Below, piece after piece: positions 11,501 through 23,500 of a stretch of DNA of 64,000 nt. Source of the DNA: Anastrepha obliqua (lineage: Eukaryota; Arthropoda; Insecta; Diptera; Tephritidae); assembly GCF_027943255.1 (NCBI RefSeq), contig NC_072895.1, forward strand, positions 41,762,001-41,826,000, given 5' to 3'. Made by a program: the position numbers and the translations under genes. Every line of letters begins with the position of its first letter. Position 1 is the first letter of the stretch. Below the pieces are notes generated by a model that made no database searches, was not told the DNA's origin, and saw only the letters and a program-made list of their open reading frames with translations.

Positions 11501-14500
11501 GGCTGCTTTCGATAGCCCGATAAGGAATCGCCTCTATGCCAAAATGTCTGAGTTCGGTATTCCCGCAAAACTGATTCAACATTGAGCAACGCGTCCAGCT
11601 CTGTCAAGGTAGAAAAAGACCTCTCCGAATCTTTCAATAGCAAGCGCGGTTTTAGACAAGGCAATCCACTATCGTGTGGCCTTTTCATCTTGCTCATGGA
11701 AGGGGCACTGTGGAGAGCCAGTGTTCATCGAAATGGAACTATTTTCACCAAAAGTGTCCAGGTTCTTGCATATGCTGATGACATTGCCATCATAGGGAAT
11801 TGCAAGCGAGATGTTACCGCAGCATTTTCCGCTATCGAAAGAAAGTCAAATAGAGTGGGACGGGCGGTTAATGAGGGCAAGACGAAGTACATGCTGTCCA
11901 CTAGGAAAGATACACGGCGCTTTGGGGACAGCATTTCAGGGGACAACTATACCTTTGAAATCGTCAAGGAATTTATATATTTTTTGGCACCACCGCCACA
12001 ACAACAAACAATGTCAGACTGGAGATAAGCCAACAAATCACGCTTGCTAATAGGTGTTACTATGGTCTCAGTAAAGAAATGTGTAGCTAACACTCTACAA
12101 GACGCTCATCTTCCCCGTGCTACTCTATGGCGCTGAAGCATGGATTGTGCCGCAGACTGATGTAGCAGCTCTTGGGGTATTCGAGAGAAAGAAACTTCGG
12201 AAAATCTTCGGTCCTTTTCGTGTTGGCGATAACTATTATCGCCGAATGAACCACGAGCTGTATGAGCTCTACGACGAGGTGGACATAGTGAAGCGCATCA
12301 ATATTCAGCGCTTGCGCTGCCTGGGCCACATCCAGCGTATGGATGCAGAAGATCCAGCAAAGAAAGTAGCCGGATGGCAAGTCAGAGGACAACGACGTAG
12401 GAGAAGACCATGCCTCCGATGGAAGGACCAAGTTGAGGGAACCCTATCATCGCTTGGTATAACAAATTGGAGAAGGCGCGCGCAAAGCAGAGACGCCTGG
12501 CGAGACTTGTTACAGTCGGCCTCAAACCGGTATCGGGTTATGATCCTTGATCAGGCCATATAAGTAAGTAACTAAGTGGTGAGTGCCATATTTAATATTT
12601 AGGATAAAATATTTTTATAAGTAATACAAAAGTAATACAAAAAATACAATTTTCTTTTTAAAAATAAAATTAATGTAATCAAATAAACGCCTTCGATTTT
12701 TAAAGCTTCTTAGAAAACACAAATCTTTCCATAATTTATAGAAAACACCTCCTTCTTCAAGTAGCTACCTCGATTAGAGTTGTATAAGCCCAGTACGAGT
12801 AATAAACCAGGCAGACGGTAGCTTTAATCGGGATTAACGACTTAATTCGGAATTTTTCACTAATTAAGTGCAATGCGGATTAAAAACTAAACTTAATTCT
12901 CATAATTTAAGCGGATTAGGGGAATTTCCGATGTAAATATTGCCGAAGACCGACAGCTAATATCTATTATGAAAGAAAATCAATGAAACTTTTAAGTAGA
13001 AGAATAAGAAAGATTGAATGCAATGCTAGTTTGAACTAACACTTTCGAGATTACTTTAATTGTTTTGATATTTCGCAGCAGTTTGAGAAATTGCAAGTTC
13101 ATATTTTTTTTAATAAACAATAATTTCTTAGTATCAGGGCAGCTAACACCCGTATTTGTTGCCTACAGTCCGTCTTTTACTGACAAAACTATCCAGCTGT
13201 TGTTTATGCTGTCATCCAGACGGCTGCAGAATGAGGTGAGAATGAATGAAAATTAAAATTTCCCGTACAGCCAATAAAGTAAAAATTTCTAAGGTATTTG
13301 ATTTAACAACAACAACGACAGACCAAACAAAAAAAAAACCAAGTCATTACTGCTGCTCGTAAACATTTACAAATATTTAACATTTTCTTCAGAAGATATT
13401 CTTGATTTCAAATTCTTCACTTTGAAGACACTGAAATGTAAGTAAATATGACATAATTGCAAAAATGTTTTGGTATTAGTAAATTTGAGGTGTTTGGAGA
13501 AAATTCCCCTCCCTTTTTTGTTTTTTGTTAATGCGAACATCAACTCTTTTTCATTTTGACCGCACTCGCAGGAGCTGACAAACAGTCAATAGTGGGTCTT
13601 TGCCATGTTTTCAATGTTTAGATTGAAAAAATACGTTCCTATCGGTTATCGAAAATCGCAATTCTCACTCCACCATAATGTGTATATGAGTGTGTGTGTA
13701 TGCATATAAAAAATATGTTCGTTGTAATATGAACTTATTAATCGAGCGGGAGTGTGTCCTATTCAATCAGCCTTATGGGATTAGAATGTTGATGTTACGT
13801 CAATTTACCATGCGCTGATTTCATTTAATTATAAATATATACTTATAGCATATTATTTTGTTCCCTGTCATTCAAATTGACAGGCTGATACTTTGACCCC
13901 GTTCATCTGCAGTAAATCGGCATTTCGTTTAAGCTACTTTTCACTTGAAATGCAACTTGATGAAAAACGTACATACATATATATATATTATTTGGATTAT
14001 TCTATTTTAAGTTTAAATAATTAGAACAGCAAGCAAATCATTTTTGTTTTATTTAAATAAGCCGACATTGTCAATAAAAATAAAAGCCTCAATAGCTGTT
14101 AACTCAATACAGACAAATAGAGGAAAAAATTAATTTCCATAAAGCACTATACCGCTTGAAAATGATAATCATTGTTGAGCTACTGATCACCGGTAACCGA
14201 TCAATAATCTGATGTAATGTGCTTATTGTACGAGTATAATTGCATGGCTTGAGTGATTATATTCATTTGAAGAGCATGACCTTGTCTACTAATCCGCTGC
14301 ATCTTTATTAGCTCTACCACATTTATGTCGGCGTAAAGGTAATAACGATCATCGCTCCATCGCCCTTGATCTAGAAATCACTCATTGATTATTTCTCTTG
14401 AACACTCCAAGAGTCGACTTATTGGATACTGTCATCGTCCGAGTTTCTGGCATGATTTATGAAATGTCTCCTTTTTTCATCACGATATTATTAAGGCGTG

Positions 14501-17500
14501 GATGCCGAGAAATGCGTACGGTGAGTGTTTGTTTGGGAGCAGGAGATCTGGTTTACGAATATCCTCGTAAGTGGAGAAAGTTTTTAATAGCCATTGCATG
14601 CGGTTCAAGCAGTTCACAAATTCCAACTTTGGTCAAGTAATCTCTAAGGCCACTTGCCTTTAGAGAACATGTCAGGTGGCCGTACAACGAAAGATGAAGC
14701 TGCAATCAAGAAGACTTAGAAAGAGTTTTTCGCTATCTGTGTGAGTGCCCAAGTCTAGGCGCTCTACAATATAGGATGCTGAGGGAATTCTCAATGGTTA
14801 ACTTGAAAGAAATTGCAGAAAAGAGATAGACGATATAGGCAGATTCATAGTCAAATCAAGAAGGTTCGACTAATAAAAAGCAGTGGTTCTACAGGTGGAG
14901 TGTCAAATGGCATCTTTTCTGGTAATTGGGTGTGAGCGGGTAAATTAAAAAAAATCAATTTTTTGTTTTTTCGATGTTTCGAAGGTATAGTATCTTAAGA
15001 ATATACTGTGAAATTTTCATGCGGAAATTCCAAATATTATTGCTTCTACAGCCCATTAACTAGGTAGAGAGCGGTCCGCGCGCTACTGTACCTCAAGCTT
15101 TAAACTCATTTATCTCGAAACTATCGAATTTTTTTCATGGTATTGTCAAAAAAAACTGCTATTCAACCGAGTGGCTATGCCCGTACTAATGGCTATCGCC
15201 CGTACTAGAATCATATCATTATTTCGTTACAATTATTTTGTATTTTTTTGATTAAAACACTAAAAAAACTCGTTTTTTAGAGTGTCAAATTCAAAACCGC
15301 GCCATTTTGCCAATTTTTTTTTTTAATTCTTGTACGGGGCATAGCTACAGTCATACTGATTAATAATTTTTTTGGTTTTTGTGTTTCAGATAAATAGAAG
15401 AGCCAAAATAGACAACTCCGTCCAGGTTCAATTTTTCGAAAAGATTAACTCCATTTTTTTTTTATTTTTATATGTAAAAGTAAAATAAAAATTAAATGTG
15501 GAAGTTAAATAAAAAGCCTAAAAAATGTAAATATCGTTTTTCATTTTTTTATTGTAAAAAAAATCCTGAAAATACCCTACATTTTCGAGCTCTAGATCAC
15601 CGGGAGTCCTAAAAGCAAGTGCGTGATTCTTACTCTGCATTAAATAATTATAGCATAGGGTCTTATTGAGAGGTTTTGATAATTTGTTTCTTACTTCATT
15701 TTAATAATTTTGTTATAAAAATATAAATAGTTTAATCGCATACAATAACCGAGAATATCCAAGTTCCTAACTTTAAATTTAGAAAAAAAATTCAATAAAT
15801 TTTTCATCAACATTTTGAACTTTTTAATCAGATTTTTAAGAAAAATTTAGAGTATGCAGTTTTAGAACTAATTGAAATTTAGTAAAAAAAACGCAAGTTG
15901 GAAGTGTCGAGAAAATCGGGTTTATTTTGTACAGCTTTCTTTTTGCTGATAGTGTTGGGTGTTTTGTTCCACGTAAACCAAAAATTAAAAATTAATTTTT
16001 CCGAGTTTCGAATTTAGGCTCCAGTTTCGAGATATGAGCCGTTGAAATTCGAAATAGACGCTTTAGTAAAAAATTATTTAAAATTAATGTGTGCAAACAA
16101 CTAGAAAAGGAAAAATATTATCATGATCCGCTTATTCCGTATTTTTAAATAGCAAATAGGGTCAAATAACGGATTTTCGTAGAATTAGAAACCTTATATT
16201 TAAAAACATGTTTGAACGATTTACTAAAGCCCCTATTTCGACTTAATCTTTAAAAAAATGGTTTGGTCCAATATCCAGTCGAATGCTGTACAGTTCCATG
16301 ATTACAAGATTTGAAATTTTGATCAAACATTTTTCCAATATTTTTTTTTTAATTTTATTTCTATTTTTTCTTTTGGTTATTGCTGTTTGCTTTAAGATCA
16401 TCCCCACACACTGCACCTGAGAAATATTCTTAGCAACTAATGTAATATATTTTTGTTTGCTATTTTAAGTAATAACAGTTCTATAAAAAGCGTGGTTAGT
16501 TGCTTATTTTTGAAATACCAATCTCCCGGCAAACGCTGTAGCTGAATGGCATAGATTCGAACTCCGTGCATGAAACACCAATGACAGAAAATGTTTTTTC
16601 TAATAGCTGTCCCTCTTCGGCAGGCAATGGCAAAGTATATTTCTGCCATGAAAAAGTTTCTCATAAAAACCATCTGAAGTTCGGAGTCGGCTTAAAAGTG
16701 TAAGTTTTTCCATTTGTGGAATAAACTTAAGGAATAGAAGGAGGAGCTCAGACAAACCCCCAAAAAGGGTGTAATCACCAATTATATACTTATATATAGG
16801 CATAGGTATATAAGTATAATCTCCCAGCATAATTAATGAAGCTACAACAATATTTTTTTCCAATTTTGACATTTGTTTTGTTTTTGCATAAAACTACAGC
16901 TCATTGCCTAACAGAAACTAAATAAGTTGCATTTTGTATAAACATTAGAAAGATTCCACAAACTATCTATGGAATTTTTCTATATTAACATGGCTTCATA
17001 GATTTCTCGGATTATTCTGAGCAAACTCCACTAAGTCTATGTGCATCTACATACATACATACATATGCATATATGAATTATGTATTTGGTTCAATTGAAT
17101 ATAGTTACCTTTTAATTTATTTAAATTCATATGCACACACATACATATATAGGTATGCATGTTTACTTGGATATGTGCTTCAAGTATGAGCATACAGCTT
17201 CATAGCATACATGAATAAGTGTATATATTTAAGTATGCCTTGAACTGCTCGAAAAGCCTTAACACACAAACCCCTATAATTCTACTTCAAAGAAAAAGTT
17301 AAAGTACTGCTATAATTGTGATCTTATTTTCCTGAGGTCATCATGACTAGTACGAGATCAATTAAGGCTCAACACTGTCAATTAAAATTTGTATTTGTTT
17401 ATAGTAATTAGAACACGTGTGAAACATGTAGCTTCTTAGTAATGCTTCGCTTTCTTTTTTTTCGTTTTGTTTTTGTCTAATCATCTTATTAAAAGTAGTC

Positions 17501-20500
17501 CAAAGTTTTGAGAATCAACATCAAAATTTAACCAGTCAAAAGGTCAGCACTCATAAGCTGCACAACGCAGAATGTATAAAAGTATGAATGTATGTATGGT
17601 TTATGTGTGCTTGCATGTCTACACCCGGCCATCAATTTGTACGCATGTGCCCTTCTGGGAAATTTTCTACTTCTGAATTAACTGTAATAATTTATATTTA
17701 CTTGTATTTAGTTACATTTCTGTAGCCGAATCACTGTATGAATGCATCACCACAGCCGTTTTTTTTCACAGCCCAGTAATACCAAAATGTGAAGGAAAAA
17801 TGCAAAAAAAAAAGAAATTTTCAATAAAAACGAAAAAGGGATTTTTATCAGCTGGTAGAGCAAAAAGTGGGAATTTTTAAAATGCATACTTTTTTGCAGC
17901 GCACTTGAATAAAGTACAATATTTGGCACTTCAAGGTGTCTGATTACTAAAATATTTATAATTCCAAAATAAAAAAATAAAAACATTCATGCTACTTAAT
18001 AAATATCTTTTGAGTATAAAAACATAGCAGTTAGCAGGCTAATTTGAAAAGTTTTTCTAATGAGTAAGTATGAATTTCCAAATGTGAAAAGTTTATTGAC
18101 ATCGATCATTTGCAGACACCGATATACTTTCTCCAATTACTACCGATGTTAAATGTAAGAAAAAAGTAATCGGTTAGGGTCACATACAGCAAAGCAAATA
18201 TAAGAACCTATTTTGTTTCGAAAAATATCAGTTGCCCAATGTTTCCGAGAATCAATAGATAGTGAATGATAAGGAAATTGAGGTATAGTTCGACGAATTG
18301 ACATTTCGGCGTCTTCTTCAACACTTCGCTCCATGTACTTCGCGAACAGCCGACGTTAAATGCAAATTTTACATGGCCCACCCTATACAAAAAAAATCGG
18401 TTAGGGTCACATACAGCATAGAAAAAATAATAACCTATTTTGTTTCGAAAAATATCAGTTGAACAAATTTAAAGGTTGCGAAAATCATTTGAAGCTGTAT
18501 AACGAAAAATATTTTAAGTGATTGAAGAAAATAGTAACTTCTAAATGATATAAATTTGCCTTGCTAAAAGAGATTCTCTTCTCCTCTCCGTAAATAAGGT
18601 AAAACACGAAAATTAGTACTTTTTGAGCTATTTTTTCAACATTTCCCTGTTGCCGCCACACGAAAATCATAACATGGTATGAAATAAAATAAAAATTTCA
18701 TTATAAAGTGAGCTTCAAAAGACGCGCATAGATGTTGTTTTAAAATAAAACATGTAAACATTTTGATTATTTCAGATTTCACTATTTTTATTCAAAATAT
18801 GGTGCTTAACAATTATGTGTGAAAAATTAAATCATTTAAAAATCCACGTCTACAGGTGAAATCCACCAAATAGTCGATTCATGAATCCCAAATTGTTGCG
18901 AACGACGAGATATCGATGTTGAAGGTTGTTCAGCAACACTTTGCGCTACAACAGCAATATTCTCAACAGAACGCCCAGTGTTTGGTCTGCCAGTCCTTTT
19001 TTTAGACTCGGTAGAGCCAGTTTCTTCGACTTTTTTCACCAACCTTTGAATTGTCGACTCATTCGGATGATTATTTTTACCAAAAAATTACGAATTTTAC
19101 AATGTGTTGCTATTAATGATCAACCATTTTCATAATAAATTTCTATGATTTTAACGCGATGCGCGATCGTATAAAACTGTACATCTGCCTACTTGACAAA
19201 TGACAAAAAAATCTTGGAATTCACTGAAACTCCTTTTCGATAGCTTTGTACTACTTGTTTTAATGGGAAATAAGAAAAAGTATCGTTCAATCTTTACAAA
19301 GGCAGCAACGTATTTTTGAGAAAAAAAATTTAAATTATGTGTATAAGCATTTAAAATGATTTAAGTTCATGTGCTATGCATTATTTTTTTTTTTATTTAT
19401 ATAGTTTAAGGCGTCAAAAGGTGTATAAAATTAAAAATTAAGCTTAATATTTGATATCCAAAATTTAAATTTGGTACTTACATTAATTAAACAAAAAGAT
19501 CGCTACCCCTTTCAAGTTTAATTAATTCTAACAGATTTCCATTCCTTTTTAAATAAATAATGAAGCATTCACTTCTGTTAGATGTTTGGCAAAACTCCTC
19601 TTGCTATTTGTGGCGTGCGTCTTGATGCTGTGCCACAAATAGAGAAACCTCCAACCCAATTCCGAGCGGCGAATCGTTTTTATGAGGGAACCTTTTTCAT
19701 GGCAGAAATATACTCGGAGGTTTGACATTGATTGGCGTGGGGCGACCGCTATTAGAAAAACTTTTTCTACAATATTATTTGATATTCATGCACGGAGATT
19801 CAAACCGGCGCACTCCCGAATGGTAGTCAAGCACCAGCCCATTCGGCTACGGCAGCCATCAACTATTTTACTTTGATATCGATAAAAAAAACTAGTCGCA
19901 ACCCAGCTTATACATACATAAACCAGCTCATTAGTTCACATTTTCCCTGCAGGGTATGCCATTTGGCTCTTTGTAGCATGGTCATATATCTTTAAGTACG
20001 TAAGTACTCAGCATTCCATAGAAGAGGTACTTAATATTTAAAAAAGCTGCCTGACTACTTTATATAAGCTATAAATTGGAAGATAAGAAAACAAGAAAAA
20101 AACCTCGAGTGCAATAAAGTTTGATCAATTATGTACATACGCTTACTTGAGCTTTTGCTGCAGTATAATGACCTCAAAGTAGTGCAATGTAAGTGAGCAA
20201 GCAACAAAGTCTGTTACAATTAATTTCCAGAATATTATTAAGTCAAAATAGATTTTAGAAAGGCAGCTCACTGAACACTAACGGTAACAGTCATTACTTA
20301 CAATAAGTGTATCTGAGACACTGCCTAAACTACCCGAAATTTTGTACAAAAATGCATTCTAAGTAACAAAAATTGGGCAAATTATTGCTAAATATTTGTA
20401 TCCCAAAAAAAATCTAAAAAAAGGTGAAGCTGTATAAGAGCATACAGGATATGCATGATGTGGAGGGTTCTAGGACAGTTCATAAAATAAATAAAATTTT

Positions 20501-23500
20501 CAATCGAGTTGGACTTTTCGATGAGGAACTGGTTTTGCTAACAAATAATTTATTTTGTTTTTTATTGACCAAACAAAAGAAAATGGTTCTAAAAGCATTT
20601 CTCTATATGAGAAATTAAAATGACAAAAGGAAAAAAATGCCAATTCATATAATCTAGGCATATTTATTTTGCATTCTTAACACTTTCCCGCCAAAATCGC
20701 TATTCAAGAAAATGAACATTTTACTTTTCAAGTACCAACTCTACCAAGACTTACTAACGGTACCTATAAAAAATACTTAATTTGTGATTTAGAGTATGCA
20801 AATTTCGGACTTTTATATCCATTGGATGATTTTTATTGATGGCAAATATATTTTTTCTCCGAAAATATATTCATTTACAATCCTTGCGGTCATTTGTGCA
20901 ATGTATTGACCCTTTTTTTGACTATTTGGGGACAACACTTTAAATCTTTTTATTTAACTAAATGATTTTAAATGAATAAGTGAGGATTGAGTTTTAATAT
21001 TGTATTTTCCATTTTTTTAAGAAGAAACTTTTTCCTGTGTGGTTTTTCTTGCACACAATTACTGTCACCTGTTCCGCGAGCGGAATCTGAAAATGTAACT
21101 TTTTGCAAAAAGAGCTGTGCAAAAGTATGCAGGACGGTCTTTATTGCCAAATTTATGCAAGAGCTGTGAAATAGGTTATTTTATTATCGTATTTTGTAGC
21201 TTATGGAAAATAACGCTTTTATTGTTAAAGGGAAGCTGCCAAAGTTACGTAATTTCGAATTGTACATTCATGGTGTACAAATCTCCGGGAAGGATTAATT
21301 GCTAGTGGCTCTTATCCCCTTCAACGTATTTAGCCACCACCGAAAGAACAGACAAAGTGTAGTGCAAAGGTGGTGATTGTCCCATGGCATGTATTTTGCT
21401 ATCTACTCTGAGGCTGCAGACCGCGTGCAAGCGAAGACGTTGTGCAAGCGGTCAGCTTGAAACCGTGCGGTACTGTTTTCAAAAACGAGTCGCTTGGTAT
21501 AGTGAGTTACTAAAAAATGTATTAATGAGAATGGCTTAGATTAAAAAATACGGCGAATGGGTTTGCGTCTCATTTTTAAATGGGTCGCCAGGGGAAGGGC
21601 TACTTTTCTTAAAGTTTTGAGTGTGCTTTTATGTGCTTTCCCTCTTCTCCCTCCGCCAACTATCACAAAAACATGACCGGGCACGATCGGGGTCTTATTG
21701 AAATTTTCTCTTTTTTTTCAATAAATTCCCCAATTTTTAGGAAAATGTAATTAAATATACGAGTATTAATTGACTTATTTGAATATTCAAACAATTTCTG
21801 TTCGTCTAGCCGTAATTTTTCATATTATATAAGTGGTAAAATTCTCTAGAAAAATTTATTTCGATAATTGATTTTATTCCATTAGTTTTACCCCTAAAAA
21901 AAGGTTTTCATTCAGATTCAGATGAGTTCCCTTGTATCAAGATGGGTTAAAACGCTTTTTTTTTTTGTTACCCCTAAATTTGACGCCTGCGACTTGATAT
22001 CCCATGTGAAAAAATATACTTTTCCGAAAATTTGTTTAAAAATGTTTAAAGATCGATATTATTTAAGCTAATCTTTTAATTTCTCTTCCCAAATGGCCAA
22101 CAAATTACATTAAAAAACTAGATGATGCACATTATCGTTTTTGTATTTTTTTTAATTTGTGGAGGTTTTCAGGATTCCTCTACAAAATAGTAATTATTAT
22201 TATTATCTATTTTTTTTACAAATAAAGCATAGCGTATAATTTTTTGGACATTTGAGAATGGAAACTAAAAGCAACATTAGATAATATCGATCTGTAAACA
22301 TTCTATAACAAATTTACGAAAAAATGCATTTTTCAGATGGGAATTCAATAGCAATTTTCATAGCGTTGGCGGAATGCGTGGGTTAGGTTAGTTTGAGTGG
22401 CTGTCACCCGACACACTTGGGCCTGAATAGTCCCATTGTGATACTACTGGAGCTCTTCCTTTTCACTTCTGAGTCTTCACTGAGCCAAGCTCTGGATTTA
22501 ATGAATTTTGTTAATTTCGGCAACCTTATTTGTGAGATCTCTTCAATGCTGTCACGAAAGGCGAATACTTGATCGTGGAAAGCCTTTTTCTGTATAGAGC
22601 AATGCATGCACGCAGGAGGTATTCCACGCCTTCCTTTTCTTCAATATCTTGACAGCTTCGACAAAAGGCATTATGTATTATCCCCAGTCTATTTGCATGC
22701 TTTACAATTAAACAATGCTCTGTTAGTACCCCTAGCGTGTTTTTCAAATTCTGTCTCCTAAGATTCAGGAGCGATTTTGTGCGGCCGTGGTTCCACTCTG
22801 GCCAAGTTTGCCTGCTTATTTGGCAAAGTGGTGATTTCTGGCAGAATTAATTAAAAAAGCAATACAAAAATAGGTATCTCACAATCATAAAACAAATTTA
22901 AAGGATAGCATCAAACAATTAATTTGTTTTGACATCTTATTGCACATATAACTACATATACAGGATTTATAGTTGGCTGAACATAAAACCGAAATGCATT
23001 TCAACCAAGTCTGAGTCATTCAATATTTTTTTCTGTTGCTATAAAAAAAATTGTCATGTGCTAATTTTTTTTCCACAATCACTGCAGGCAATAATAAAAT
23101 ATTAAAGCAGAAATTGAAAAGGAAATATATACACATATACATATATGTAGGTATATAATTCCACGAAAATCTCAAAATGCATTTTATTGCATTCGTTGTG
23201 TAAGCATATTGGCATGCCTTAAAAGAGTCTGCTTAATGGCACAACTATACAGGGTGAGTAATTGAGCTCAGCGGAATGTGCTGCAGTAGACGAAACTCCT
23301 CTGGAGTCTGGACTACAGAATGCTGAGGTTGTGATATAAATGCCCAGTGAGGCACTTTTGGTAATCAGAATTGGCGCTGTGGGATGAAGCAAAGTTATGG
23401 TACGGTGCCCCCACTTTTGCAAAGCGATATCATTGAAAATGTGATTAGGTAGCCTCACCAAGCAAATACTATAAATATACTAACGATTGTAGCTACACTC

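Noticed and set aside
14398..14640. 80-codon frame in the Glaz intron
   Set aside because: No domain recognised, no matching splice sites and no start context. Likely chance, or part of a decayed element.
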